Of a DNA stretch of 64,000 nucleotides, positions 43,359 through 52,742 are shown in pieces. The notes beneath the pieces were generated by a model. The model did not search any database. It saw only the letters and a program-made list of their open reading frames with translations, and was not told the origin of the DNA. Source of the stretch: Duncaniella muris. Lineage in GTDB: Bacteria > Bacteroidota > Bacteroidia > Bacteroidales > Muribaculaceae. Location of the stretch: contig NZ_PUEC01000012.1 of NCBI RefSeq assembly GCF_003024805.1, forward strand, positions 1-64,000, in the 5' to 3' direction. Position 1 is the first letter of the stretch, and each line of letters starts with the position of its first letter. Made by a program: the position numbers and the translations under genes.

Positions 43359-45050
43359 ATGAATCTAAGCAAACGAATCAGTCTGCTGGGCCTCGCAGCC
43401 GCAGCTACTATCGGTGCGTGGGCAGATGGAAAGCCCTATGTATCTAAAGTCTGGTCGCCGGATCTCGGCAACGGACAGTATATAAATCCGGTTATCGACG
43501 CCGACTATTCCGACCCTGACGTAGTGCGCGTCGGCGATGACTTCTACATGACAGCATCAAGCTTCTGCGACATTCCCGGCCTTCCGATTCTCCACTCAAA
43601 AGATCTGGTCAACTGGACTCTTATAGGCCACGCAATCACCGAAATGCCCGAATACGCTCAGTCTGCCAAAGACCCCAGCCACGGCAACGCCGTATGGGCT
43701 CCCGCCATCCGCTACCACAACGGCGAATTCTATATATATTATGGTGATCCCGATCTGGGCATCTTCATGACCAAGGCAAAGAACCCCGCAGGACCCTGGG
43801 AACCGCTCGTCCACGTCTACAAAGCCAAAGGAGTCATTGACCCCTGCCCCATCTGGGACGAAGACGGACGCGCCTACATAGGCCACGGCTATGCCGGCAG
43901 CCGCGCCGGAGTCAAGAGCATCCTCGGCATGATCGAGATGACCCCTGACGGAACCAAGGCCATCGGCCAGGACAAAGTAATCTATGACGGACACCTCGAA
44001 AACGAAACCATCGAAGGCGCAAAACTCTACAAGCGCGACGGATGGTACTACATCTTCTCACCCGCCGGAGGCGTAGCCACAGGCTGGCAGGAAGTGCTCC
44101 GCTCGAAAAACATCTGGGGTCCCTATGAAACCCGCAACGTAATGGAACAGGGCTCTACCGACATCAACGGCCCCCACCAGGGCGGATGGGTCGACACCCC
44201 CGACGGAAAAGAATACTGGTTCCTCCACTTCCAGGACAAAGGCCCCTACGGCCGAGTGGTACACCTCCAGCCTATGGAATGGCGTCAGGACGGATGGCCG
44301 GTGATCGGTGTTGACCCCGACGGCGACGGCCGCGGCGAACCCGTCAGAAAATACCGCAAACCCAACGTAGGCAAAACCTACGCTGCCGTCAACCCGGCCG
44401 AGAGCGATGAATTCGACACCATCGAACTCGGCAAGCAGTGGCAGTGGAAAGGCAACCCCAACGCACTCTGGTACTACACCGACGCCAACGCCTCGACACT
44501 CCGCCTCTTCTCGCAGCACAACGAAGGCGCAAAGACCCTCTATGACGCCTCCAACCTCCTGCTCCAGAAATTCCCGGCCCAGAACTTCACGGCCACAGCC
44601 AAAGTCAAATTCTTCCCCCGCAAGAAAAACGGCAAGATCATGGCAGGCGAACGCGCCGGCCTCATCGTCACCGGCTATGACTTCGCAGCCCTCTCGCTCG
44701 TGAGCCGCGAAGACGGAGTCTATCTCACCGAAGCTGACTGCGTCAAAGCAAGCAAGGGTGCCGACGAAACTGAAGTAGCCTCTGTCAAGATCGACCCCGA
44801 AAAAGAAATCTATCTCCGCGTCCAGATCCGCATGGTAGGCCCCAAGAAACCCATGCAGAAATCAGACTACAAGACCGAAGCCACATTCTATTACAGCCTC
44901 GACGGCAAGAAGTTCACCAAGTTCGGCCGCCCCTTCAACGTGCGCGAAGGCCACTGGATCGGCGCCAAACTCGGCCTCTTCTGCACCCGCGACTGGGTCA
45001 GCAACGACAGCGGCTGGCTTGACATCGACTGGTTCCGCATCACTAAATAA
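43359..45050 (+). CDS. GH43 glycoside hydrolase (arabinosidase/xylosidase type)
   Basis: Exported family 43 hydrolase, 563 residues. A signal peptide ends near GAWADG. The five-bladed propeller begins INPVIDADYSDPDVVRVGDDFY (general-base Asp in the DYSDPD segment), continues with WAPAIRYHNGEFYIYYG, GVIDPCPIWDEDGRAYIGHGYAG (pKa-modulating Asp) and ENETIEGAKLYKRDGWYYIFSPAGG (general-acid Glu). From about residue 345 a concanavalin-like C-terminal beta-sandwich follows (AVNPAESDEFDTIELGKQWQWKGN), as in GH43 beta-xylosidase C2 modules. It probably trims arabinose or xylose side chains of pectins. The ATG at 43359 is chosen over the upstream TTG at 43350. It precedes CE8 and the uxa genes. Confidence 0.9.
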   Translation: MNLSKRISLLGLAAAATIGAWADGKPYVSKVWSPDLGNGQYINPVIDADYSDPDVVRVGDDFYMTASSFCDIPGLPILHSKDLVNWTLIGHAITEMPEYAQSAKDPSHGNAVWAPAIRYHNGEFYIYYGDPDLGIFMTKAKNPAGPWEPLVHVYKAKGVIDPCPIWDEDGRAYIGHGYAGSRAGVKSILGMIEMTPDGTKAIGQDKVIYDGHLENETIEGAKLYKRDGWYYIFSPAGGVATGWQEVLRSKNIWGPYETRNVMEQGSTDINGPHQGGWVDTPDGKEYWFLHFQDKGPYGRVVHLQPMEWRQDGWPVIGVDPDGDGRGEPVRKYRKPNVGKTYAAVNPAESDEFDTIELGKQWQWKGNPNALWYYTDANASTLRLFSQHNEGAKTLYDASNLLLQKFPAQNFTATAKVKFFPRKKNGKIMAGERAGLIVTGYDFAALSLVSREDGVYLTEADCVKASKGADETEVASVKIDPEKEIYLRVQIRMVGPKKPMQKSDYKTEATFYYSLDGKKFTKFGRPFNVREGHWIGAKLGLFCTRDWVSNDSGWLDIDWFRITK

Positions 45051-45119
45051 CGAACTCCACCTTCATGCCCCACACCTCTCTCCTCGCCTCAGTCCACACA
45101 ATATAATCATACCTTAGAA

Positions 45120-46082
45120 ATGAAATATCGTCTTGCCTCCCTGCTTCTGATGGTCTGCGCCCTGACAGGGCTCAAGGCATCAGCCGCCGAATGGAAACAC
45201 GACATCTACGTCAACCCCGACGGATCAGCCGACTACACCACCGTCACCGAAGCTCTTGACGGCATCCGTGCCTATATGGACTACAACGTCACAGTCCACA
45301 TAGCCAACGGAGTCTACAAAGAAAAGGTCGTCATTCCCTCATGGCTCAAAAACGTGACATTCGAAGGCCAGAACGCCGACTCGACCATAATCACCTTCGA
45401 CCATCACGCCAACATCGACAACATGGGCACCTTCCGCACCTACACCGTAAAGGTAGAAGCCTGTGACGCCACCTTCCGCAACCTCACCATCGAAAACAAC
45501 GCCCCTCAGCTCGGACAGGCCGTGGCGCTCCACACCGAAGGTGACCGCCTGCGCTTCATCAACTGCCGTTTCCTCGGAAATCAGGACACAATCTTCACCG
45601 GAGGCAAAAACAGCCGCCTCTACTTTGACAGCTGCTACATCGAAGGCACCACCGACTTCATCTTCGGCCCGGCCACAGCCTATTTCAGAAAATGCGACAT
45701 CCTCTCCAAACGCGATTCATACATCACCGCCGCATCGACTCCGGAAGACGTAAAATACGGCTACATCTTCGACTCCTGCACCCTGCGCGCACTGCCTGAA
45801 GTTACCAAAGTGTATCTCGGACGCCCCTGGCGCCCCTATGCCCACACCGTATTCATCAACTGCGAGATGGGTTCACACATCCGTCCCGCCGGATGGCACA
45901 ACTGGAACAACACCGACAACGAACGCACAGCCCGCTACGGCGAATACGGCTCGCGCGGAGCCGGCGCCTCCCAGGAAGGCCGTGTCAGCTGGGCCATGAA
46001 AGTCTCTGACACCGAAGCCGCTGACTGTCTCGACATCGCCAAGGTTTTCGCCGTCACCACCGGATGGAATCCCGCCGAATAA
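45120..46082 (+). CDS. Canonical CE8 pectinesterase
   Basis: Exported pectin methylesterase releasing methanol from methyl-galacturonate. The 320-residue protein has a signal peptide ending near LKASA and a single beta-helix domain. All active-site motifs are standard: GQAVAL (Gln133), GNQDTIF (Asp156), GTTDFIFG (Asp179) and LGRPWRPYA (Arg235), plus RPAGWHNW. Compared with the divergent CE8 at 26683-28182 it lacks the Ig-like domain. It is 69 bases after GH43. Downstream is a short inverted repeat, not a classic terminator, so the uxa genes may be cotranscribed. Confidence 0.94.
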   Translation: MKYRLASLLLMVCALTGLKASAAEWKHDIYVNPDGSADYTTVTEALDGIRAYMDYNVTVHIANGVYKEKVVIPSWLKNVTFEGQNADSTIITFDHHANIDNMGTFRTYTVKVEACDATFRNLTIENNAPQLGQAVALHTEGDRLRFINCRFLGNQDTIFTGGKNSRLYFDSCYIEGTTDFIFGPATAYFRKCDILSKRDSYITAASTPEDVKYGYIFDSCTLRALPEVTKVYLGRPWRPYAHTVFINCEMGSHIRPAGWHNWNNTDNERTARYGEYGSRGAGASQEGRVSWAMKVSDTEAADCLDIAKVFAVTTGWNPAE

Positions 46083-46083
46083 A

Positions 46084-46127
46084 AGGTTGTTTAAAACCAA
46101 GCGTAAACCATTGCTTTTAAACAACCT
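46084..46127. repeat. Short inverted repeat sharing ends with the 55.2-kb element
   Basis: Arms aggttgtttaaaa (46084-46096) and its reverse complement (46115-46127) enclose an 18-base loop. The same arm sequence forms the outer ends of the nested element at 55235-55555. With no T-run it is a poor intrinsic terminator; a solo or internally deleted copy of the same small repeat element is plausible. Confidence 0.75.
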
Positions 46128-46206
46128 CCAAACCCGCGACACCTCTCCGCTTTATACCTCTGACAATAGCAGAAATTAAAAAACAATCAACAATATCACT
46201 AAAATC

Positions 46207-47697
46207 ATGAAAGCTTTAAACAAACTCACCGCACCCAAAGCGGTTGCACCCGAAAGAATCATCCAATTCGGCGAAGGCAACTTCCTCCGCGCCTTCGTTG
46301 ACTGGATCATCAAGAATATGAACGACAAGACCGATTTCAACTCATCGGTTGTAGTCGTACAGGGTACCCCCGACGCATTCGTGATGCAGCTTCTCCAGGG
46401 TCAGGACTGCCTCTACCATGTAAACCTCCAGGGCCGTCTCGACGGCGAAGTGATCAACTCCTTCACCCGTGTCGACGTGATCAGCCGCGGTCTCAGCCCC
46501 TTCACCCAGTTCGACGCCTTCCTCGCGCTGGCCGACCAGCCCGAAATGCGCTTCGTCATCTCCAACACCACCGAAGCCGGCATCGCCTTCGATCCCGAAT
46601 GCAAGCTCAACGACCGCCCCGCCGCATCTTATCCCGGCAAGCTCACCCAGCTCCTCTACCGCCGATTCAAAACTTTCAACGGAGCAGCTGACAAAGGCTT
46701 CATCATCATGCCCTGCGAGCTTATCTTCGAAAACGGCCACCATCTGAAAGAAATAATCTTCAAATACATCGACCTCTGGAAAGAAGATCTCGGCTCTGAC
46801 TACGAGGCATTCCGCGCATGGTTCGAAAACCACTGCTACGTATGCGCCACACTCGTTGACCGCATCGTCCCCGGCTTCCCCCGCAAGGAAATCAACCAGA
46901 TCCAGGAAAAACTCGGCTACAAGGACAACATCGTGGTCCAGGGCGAAGCCTTCCACCTCTGGGTGATCGAACGCGCCTCAAACATGAGCCTCGAACAGCT
47001 CCGCGCCGAATTCCCCGCTGAAAAAGCCGGTCTCCAGGTACTCATCACCGACTCTGAGGCACCCTACCACGAACGCAAGGTGACCCTGCTCAACGGCCCG
47101 CACACCGTGCTCTCGCCCGTAGCCTTCCTCAGCGGAGTCAACATTGTCCGCGACGCCTGCAACCACCCCGTCATCGGCAAGTACATCCACAAAGTACAGT
47201 TCGACGAACTCATGCAGACCCTCAACCTCCCGATGGAAGAGCTCCAGAAGTTCGGTGCAGATGTCCTCGAACGCTTCAACAACCCCTATGTTGACCACCA
47301 GGTGACATCAATCATGCTCAACTCTTTCCCAAAATTCCAGACCCGCGACCTTCCTGGCCTCAAGACCTATCTCGAACGCAAGGGCGAACTCCCCAAAGGC
47401 CTCGTGCTCGGTCTCGCAGCCCTCATAACCTACTACAAGGGCGGCAAGCGTGAGGACGGCACAGAAATCGTGCCCAACGACGATCAGAAAATCATGGATC
47501 TCCTCACCCGACTCTGGTCAAGCGGCGACACCCGCAAGGTTGCCGAAGGAGTCCTCGCAGCCAAAGATCTCATCTGGGGCGAAGAACACGGCGATCTCAA
47601 CCAGATCCCCGGTCTCACCGACCTCGTCACCGAGTATCTCGACTCGATCGCATCGAAGGGCATGCTCGAAACAGTCAAGGAAGTTGTTGAAGCATAA
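46207..47697 (+). CDS. uxaB: Tagaturonate reductase (altronate oxidoreductase)
   Basis: NADH-dependent reduction of D-tagaturonate to D-altronate in galacturonate breakdown. The 496-residue protein belongs to the polyol/mannitol dehydrogenase family: N-terminal Rossmann region with IIQFGEGNFLRAFVDW, then SNTTEAGI, and in the C-terminal domain KVTLLNGPHTVLSPVAFLSG with the catalytic Lys/Asn/His region. FPRKEINQIQEKLGYKDNIVVQGEAFHLWVIE is typical of UxaB. It is followed 18 bases later by uxaA. Confidence 0.95.
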   Translation: MKALNKLTAPKAVAPERIIQFGEGNFLRAFVDWIIKNMNDKTDFNSSVVVVQGTPDAFVMQLLQGQDCLYHVNLQGRLDGEVINSFTRVDVISRGLSPFTQFDAFLALADQPEMRFVISNTTEAGIAFDPECKLNDRPAASYPGKLTQLLYRRFKTFNGAADKGFIIMPCELIFENGHHLKEIIFKYIDLWKEDLGSDYEAFRAWFENHCYVCATLVDRIVPGFPRKEINQIQEKLGYKDNIVVQGEAFHLWVIERASNMSLEQLRAEFPAEKAGLQVLITDSEAPYHERKVTLLNGPHTVLSPVAFLSGVNIVRDACNHPVIGKYIHKVQFDELMQTLNLPMEELQKFGADVLERFNNPYVDHQVTSIMLNSFPKFQTRDLPGLKTYLERKGELPKGLVLGLAALITYYKGGKREDGTEIVPNDDQKIMDLLTRLWSSGDTRKVAEGVLAAKDLIWGEEHGDLNQIPGLTDLVTEYLDSIASKGMLETVKEVVEA

Positions 47698-47715
47698 CAT
47701 CCCCCCGACTGACAG

Positions 47716-49227
47716 ATGAAAGACTTTCTCAAGATCAATCCCGCCGACAACGTAGCAGTGGCCATCAACGCGCTCAGCGCCGGAACAGCCCTCAACGTAG
47801 ACGGCGAAGAGATCACACTTGTGGCCGACATCCCCGCCGGCCACAAGTTCGCTCTCCGCGACATAGCCGAGAGCGAGAACGTGATCAAATACGGTTTCCC
47901 GATCGGTCACGCACGCCACGCCGTGAGCCGCGGTGCATTCCTCGACCACAACGACATCAAGACCAACCTCGAAGGCCAGCTCGACTACTCCGACATAGCC
48001 ATCGACAACCCCTCGGCTCCCGCCCCCGGATCGGCCCGCAAAGGCGCCGAAGCCACCTTCATGGGCTATGAGCGCGCCGACGGCCAGGTAGGCATCCGCA
48101 ACGAACTCTGGGTCATCCCCACCGTGGGCTGCGTCAACGGCATCGTGAAGCAGATTGTAGACCGCCTCAACGCCGAAACCAAGGCCGAGGGAGTGGACGG
48201 TATCTTCGGATTCCCCCACAACTACGGCTGCTCGCAGCTCGGCGATGACCACGAAAACACCAAAAAGATCCTGCGCGACATGGTGCACCACCCCAACGCC
48301 GGCGGCATCCTCGTGGTAGGACTCGGATGCGAAAACAACCAACCCAAGGTTTTCGAGGAATTCTGCGGCGACTATGACCGCTCCCGCGTGAAATTCATGG
48401 TATGCCAGGAAGTGGAAGGCGACGAAGTGGAAACCGGAGTAAGAATTCTCCGTGACCTCTACGATCAGGCCCGCAACTTCAAGCGCACCACCGTACCGGC
48501 CTCCAAACTCCGCATCGGCCTCAAGTGCGGCGGATCAGACGGATTCTCAGGCATCACAGCCAATCCGCTGCTCGGAGAATTCTCAGACTGGCTCTGCGAC
48601 CAGGAAGGCGGCACAACAGTGCTCACCGAAGTCCCCGAAATGTTCGGAGCCGAGACAATCCTCATGCGCCGCTGCGCCGACAACAGCCTGCTCGGCCAGA
48701 CCGTGTCACTCATCAACAACTTCAAGGAATACTTCCTCAGCCACGGCGAACCCGTAGGCGAAAACCCCTCTCCGGGCAACAAGGCCGGCGGCATCTCCAC
48801 CCTTGAGGAAAAAGCCCTCGGTTGCACCCAGAAGTCCGGCAAGAGCCCCGTATTCGGAGTGATGGAATACGGCGAACGCATCAGCAACCACGGCCTCAAC
48901 CTCCTGTCGGCTCCCGGCAACGACCTCGTGGCCTCCACAGCTCTCGCCGCCGCAGGCTGCCAGATGGTGCTCTTCACCACAGGCCGCGGCACACCGTTCG
49001 GCACCTTTGTCCCCACCATGAAGATCTCAACCAACTCCGGACTCGCAAAGCGCAAGCCCACCTGGATCGACTTCAACGCCGGACGCCTTGTGGAAGACAG
49101 CTCGATGGCCGACGTACTCGCCGACTTCATTGACTACGTGCTCAAAGTAGCCTCAGGCGAAGAAGTCAACTCTGAAAAGAGCGGCATCCACGAAATAGCC
49201 ATCTTCAAAAACGGCGTGACGCTCTGA
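47716..49227 (+). CDS. uxaA: Altronate dehydratase
   Basis: Iron-dependent dehydration of D-altronate to 2-keto-3-deoxygluconate. The 503-residue protein has an N-terminal SAF domain (about 1-90, DNVAVAINALSAG through HDIKTNLE-type segment) and a C-terminal dehydratase domain with GYERADGQVGIRNELWVIPTVGCVNG, FPHNYGCSQLGDDHENTKK, VVGLGCENNQ, and LKCGGSDGFSGITANP. Conserved cysteines in these stretches fit metal binding. It lies in the order uxaB-uxaA-uxaC-exuT, all closely spaced. Confidence 0.95.
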   Translation: MKDFLKINPADNVAVAINALSAGTALNVDGEEITLVADIPAGHKFALRDIAESENVIKYGFPIGHARHAVSRGAFLDHNDIKTNLEGQLDYSDIAIDNPSAPAPGSARKGAEATFMGYERADGQVGIRNELWVIPTVGCVNGIVKQIVDRLNAETKAEGVDGIFGFPHNYGCSQLGDDHENTKKILRDMVHHPNAGGILVVGLGCENNQPKVFEEFCGDYDRSRVKFMVCQEVEGDEVETGVRILRDLYDQARNFKRTTVPASKLRIGLKCGGSDGFSGITANPLLGEFSDWLCDQEGGTTVLTEVPEMFGAETILMRRCADNSLLGQTVSLINNFKEYFLSHGEPVGENPSPGNKAGGISTLEEKALGCTQKSGKSPVFGVMEYGERISNHGLNLLSAPGNDLVASTALAAAGCQMVLFTTGRGTPFGTFVPTMKISTNSGLAKRKPTWIDFNAGRLVEDSSMADVLADFIDYVLKVASGEEVNSEKSGIHEIAIFKNGVTL

Positions 49228-49277
49228 TCACCTCTCCTTATCACCAAAAACAATAACCATTAAAAATCCATTTCTGC

Positions 49278-50693
49278 ATGAAACCTTTCATGGACGAAAA
49301 CTTCCTGCTGCAGACCGAAACCGCACAGAAGCTATATCACGAACACGCGGCTAAGATGCCCATCATCGACTATCACTGCCACCTCATACCCAAGATGGTA
49401 GCCGATGACCACCGCTTCAAGTCAATCACTGAAATCTGGCTTGGCGGCGACCACTACAAATGGCGCGCAATGCGCTCCAACGGTGTTGACGAACGTTTCT
49501 GCACCGGCACCGACACTTCAGACTGGGAAAAATTTGAAAAATGGGCCGAAACAGTTCCCTACACCTTCCGCAACCCCCTCTACCACTGGACACACCTCGA
49601 ACTTAAGACCGCTTTCGGCATTGACAAGCTGCTCAACCCCGAAACCGCCCGCGAGATCTTCGATGAATGTAACGACAAGCTCCTCAACGACCCCAACATG
49701 ACCGCCCGCGGACTCATGCGCCGCTACAACGTGGAAGCCGTCTGCACCACCGACGATCCCGTCGACACACTCGAATACCACAAGCAGGTACGCGACAGCG
49801 GCTTCGAGATCAAGATGCTCCCCACCTGGCGTCCCGACAAAGCAATGGCCGTTGAAAACCCCGCCGAATTCCGCGCATATGTTGAAAAACTCGCCGAAGT
49901 TTCAGGCGTTGAGATCAACAAGTTCCAGGACATGATCGATGCCCTCCAGAAGCGCCACGACTTCTTCGAGGAAATGGGCTGCCGCCTGTCTGACCACGGC
50001 ATCGAGGAATTCTACGCCGAAGACTTCACCGACGGCGAAATCGAAGCCATCTTCGACAAAGTCTACGGAGGCAAGCAGCTCACAGCCGAAGAAATCAATA
50101 AATTCAAGAGCGCCATGCTCCTGGTGTTCGGCGAGATGGACTATGCCTCAGGCTGGACCCAGCAGTTCCACTACGGAGCCATCCGCAACAACAACTCCAA
50201 GATGTTCAAGCTCCTCGGCCCCGACACCGGCTTTGACTCAATCGGCGAATTCACCACTGCCAAAGCCTGCGCCAAATTCCTTGACACCCTCAACTCACGC
50301 GGCAAACTGACCAAGACCATCCTCTATAACCTCAACCCCTGCGCCAACGAAGTGCTCGCCACAATGCTCGGCAACTTCCAGGACGGCACCATCCCCGGCA
50401 AGATCCAGTTCGGCTCAGGCTGGTGGTTCCTTGACCAGAAAGACGGCATGGAGAAGCAGATGAACGCCCTCTCGCTTCTGGGCCTGCTCAGCCGTTTCGT
50501 CGGCATGCTCACCGACTCACGCTCATTCCTTTCATATCCACGCCACGAATACTTCCGCCGAACACTGTGCAACCTCGTGGGCAATGATGTGGAAAACGGT
50601 CTCATCCCCTACACCGGCTATGAAGAAAACCGGGTCAACCAGATGATCGAGGATATCTGCTACAACAACGCCAAAAACTACTTCAAGTTCTAA
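49278..50693 (+). CDS. uxaC: Glucuronate/galacturonate isomerase
   Basis: Converts D-galacturonate to D-tagaturonate (and glucuronate to fructuronate), the first intracellular step. The 471-residue amidohydrolase-like TIM barrel has the metal motif IDYHCHL near residue 35, TDDPVDTLEYH, PTWRPDKAM and, towards the C-terminus, RFVGMLTDSRSFLSYPRHEYFRR, all characteristic of UxaC. It lies 50 bases after uxaA and 3 bases before exuT. Confidence 0.96.
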   Translation: MKPFMDENFLLQTETAQKLYHEHAAKMPIIDYHCHLIPKMVADDHRFKSITEIWLGGDHYKWRAMRSNGVDERFCTGTDTSDWEKFEKWAETVPYTFRNPLYHWTHLELKTAFGIDKLLNPETAREIFDECNDKLLNDPNMTARGLMRRYNVEAVCTTDDPVDTLEYHKQVRDSGFEIKMLPTWRPDKAMAVENPAEFRAYVEKLAEVSGVEINKFQDMIDALQKRHDFFEEMGCRLSDHGIEEFYAEDFTDGEIEAIFDKVYGGKQLTAEEINKFKSAMLLVFGEMDYASGWTQQFHYGAIRNNNSKMFKLLGPDTGFDSIGEFTTAKACAKFLDTLNSRGKLTKTILYNLNPCANEVLATMLGNFQDGTIPGKIQFGSGWWFLDQKDGMEKQMNALSLLGLLSRFVGMLTDSRSFLSYPRHEYFRRTLCNLVGNDVENGLIPYTGYEENRVNQMIEDICYNNAKNYFKF

Positions 50694-50696
50694 TCT

Positions 50697-52199
50697 ATGG
50701 CAGCAGCAACCTCACCCCTCGCAGCAGCAAACCAGAAGATGACAAACTTCCGCTGGACCATCTGTGCACTGCTTTTCCTCGCAACGACTGTCAACTACAT
50801 GGACCGCCAGGTGCTTTCGCTCACCTGGAAAGAGTTCATCTCCCCTGAATTCCACTGGACCGACGCCAACTACGGTCTGATCACCGCAGTCTTCTCCATC
50901 GTCTATGCCGTGGCCAACCTCCTGGCAGGCCGCTTCATCGACTGGATGGGCACCAAGAAAGGCTACCTCTGGGCAATCGGCGTATGGTCAGCCGGCGCCT
51001 GCCTCCACGCAGCCTGCGGCATCGCCACCGAAGCCACACTCGGTCTTCATGACGCCACCGGCCTTGTAAAGGCCACCGGCGACCTTGCCATCACAATCGC
51101 CACCGTATCGGTCTACTTCTTCCTCGCAGCCCGCACCATACTCGCCCTCGGCGAGGCCGGCAACTTCCCGGCAGCGATCAAGGTGACAGCCGAATACTTC
51201 CCGAAACGCGACCGCGCATATGCCACCTCGATCTTCAACGCAGGCTCGGCCGTAGGCGCTCTTATCGCACCCTTCTCCATCGGCCCGCTCGCCAAATACT
51301 TCCAGAGCATCGGCTGGGGCAACGGCTGGGAAATGGCCTTCATCATCATCGGTGCCCTCGGCTTCGTCTGGATGGGCTTCTGGATTTTCCTCTATAAGAA
51401 ACCCGCTGAAAACCCGCGTGTCAACGCCGCCGAGCTCGCCTATATCGAGCAGGACGATGACGCTGCTGACGAAACAGCCAGAGAGAAAGCTGAGACCGAA
51501 GACAGCAAGACCGCTACCATCCCCTTCCTGAAATGCTTCAAATATCCGCAGACATGGGCCGTATTCTTCGGCAAATTCCTGACTGACGGTGTGTGGTGGT
51601 TCTTCCTCTTCTGGACACCCGCCTACATCACCGATGTCTTCAAACTGTCGACTTCATCGGGCGAAGGCATGATGATGATCTTCGTGCTCTACCTGATCAC
51701 CATGCTCTCGATCTACGGCGGCAAGCTCCCGACCATCTTCATTGACCGCGCCGCAAGCAAAGGCATCACCGTAGACCCCTACTCGGCCCGCATGAAAGCC
51801 ATGCTTATCTTCGCCGTGTTCCCCCTGCTTGCCCTTCTGGCCCAGCCCATGAGCTCAGTGTCGCCCTGGCTCCCGATCATCATCATCGGTATAGCCGGAG
51901 CCGCCCACCAGTCATGGAGCGCCAACATCTACTCAGTGGTAGGTGACATGTTCCCCAAATCGACCATCGCCACCATCATCGGTATCGGCGGCATGGCCGG
52001 CGGCATCGGATCATTCCTGATCAACCTCTGCTCAGGTGTGCTCTTCGACTATGCAGCCCAGACCAACATGTCGTTCATGAGCTATGAAGGCAAGCCCGCA
52101 GGCTACTTCATCGTGTTCTGCATCTGCGGCGTCGCCTACCTCGTAGGCTGGTGCATCATGAAGCTCCTCGTACCCCGCTACAAGAAGATCGAAGCCTGA
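50697..52199 (+). CDS. exuT: MFS hexuronate transporter
   Basis: Inner-membrane proton-driven importer of galacturonate/glucuronate, 500 residues with 12 helices. The N-terminal RWTICALLFLATTVNYMDRQVLS is the classic anion:cation symporter (ACS) family motif with the NYxDR element, followed by YAVANLLAGRFIDWMGTKKGY. The central loop carries an acidic stretch (EQDDDAADETAREKAETEDSK). The start is 3 bases after the uxaC stop, so it is cotranslated. An alternative start at Met15 (MTNFRW) would also give a complete protein. Confidence 0.93.
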   Translation: MAAATSPLAAANQKMTNFRWTICALLFLATTVNYMDRQVLSLTWKEFISPEFHWTDANYGLITAVFSIVYAVANLLAGRFIDWMGTKKGYLWAIGVWSAGACLHAACGIATEATLGLHDATGLVKATGDLAITIATVSVYFFLAARTILALGEAGNFPAAIKVTAEYFPKRDRAYATSIFNAGSAVGALIAPFSIGPLAKYFQSIGWGNGWEMAFIIIGALGFVWMGFWIFLYKKPAENPRVNAAELAYIEQDDDAADETAREKAETEDSKTATIPFLKCFKYPQTWAVFFGKFLTDGVWWFFLFWTPAYITDVFKLSTSSGEGMMMIFVLYLITMLSIYGGKLPTIFIDRAASKGITVDPYSARMKAMLIFAVFPLLALLAQPMSSVSPWLPIIIIGIAGAAHQSWSANIYSVVGDMFPKSTIATIIGIGGMAGGIGSFLINLCSGVLFDYAAQTNMSFMSYEGKPAGYFIVFCICGVAYLVGWCIMKLLVPRYKKIEA

Positions 52200-52239
52200 T
52201 CCTTAAGGGTTTCCATCAGACATAACTCACAATTACCGA

Positions 52240-52279
52240 CAGACTGCTTGAAACGCGCTTTCAGGCAGTCTGCTTTTTG
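52240..52279 (+). terminator. Terminator after exuT
   Basis: Fourteen-base arms (52240-52253 and 52259-52272, one G:T pair) with a 5-base loop are followed by cttttt. It ends the galacturonate operon. Confidence 0.85.
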
Positions 52280-52408
52280 TCAGTTCCGGTTGCCGGAAGC
52301 TGCAGGCCGCACACCCGAAAGCACAGACTGATGTCCGTCTGAAACAAAATAATTTCACCGGGGCCGATTTTTTCTGAGTTTTTTAGATGATAATTCAGCG
52401 AAAAGAGT

Positions 52409-52416
52409 TACTTTTG
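52409..52416 (+). promoter_or_regulatory. -7 element of the ferredoxin gene
   Basis: TACTTTTG fits TAnnTTTG; the -33 region is T-rich but has no clear TTTG. The leader to the ATG at 52502 is about 80 bases. Confidence 0.55.
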
Positions 52417-52501
52417 CATCATCTATCCGGTGGGCCTTCGGGTTGCGCCGTGTCCAAAAATTTTCGTATCAAATTATCTAACAACTCAAATTTATCAGAT
52501 C

Positions 52502-52672
52502 ATGGCTTACGTAATCACTGACTCTTGCGTGGCTTGTGGCACTTGCCAGCCCGTTTGCCCCGTTGACGCAATTTCTGAAGGCGACATCTACCACATCGAC
52601 CCCGATACTTGCATCGAATGTGGCTCTTGCGCTGAAGTTTGCCCCAGCGAAGCTATCATCCCCGGCGAATAA
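52502..52672 (+). CDS. 2[4Fe-4S] ferredoxin
   Basis: Small electron carrier of 56 residues. It has two clostridial-type cluster motifs, CVACGTCQPVCP and CIECGSCAEVCP, in near-symmetrical halves. The open frame extends upstream to 52430, but the ATG at 52502 starts the typical MAYVITDSCVACG ferredoxin, and the additional 24 residues lie in the predicted leader. It is a single-gene unit with its own promoter and terminator. Likely partners are pyruvate:ferredoxin oxidoreductase, hydrogenase or Rnf; none is encoded alongside. Confidence 0.95.
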   Translation: MAYVITDSCVACGTCQPVCPVDAISEGDIYHIDPDTCIECGSCAEVCPSEAIIPGE

Positions 52673-52700
52673 TCCGCCAGCGAGAAGTCTCAAGATTTTA

Positions 52701-52742
52701 CTGCCGCTGAACAGAATTCCTCTGTTCGGCGGCAGCTTCTTT
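52701..52742 (+). terminator. Terminator after the ferredoxin gene
   Basis: Fifteen-base arms (52701-52715 and 52721-52735, one G:T pair) with a 5-base loop are followed by ttcttttt. Confidence 0.87.

Noticed and set aside
47518-48342. 274-residue antisense frame across uxaB/uxaA
   Set aside because: It is a codon-bias shadow: the sense frames are intact, conserved enzymes and the antisense protein has no domain.
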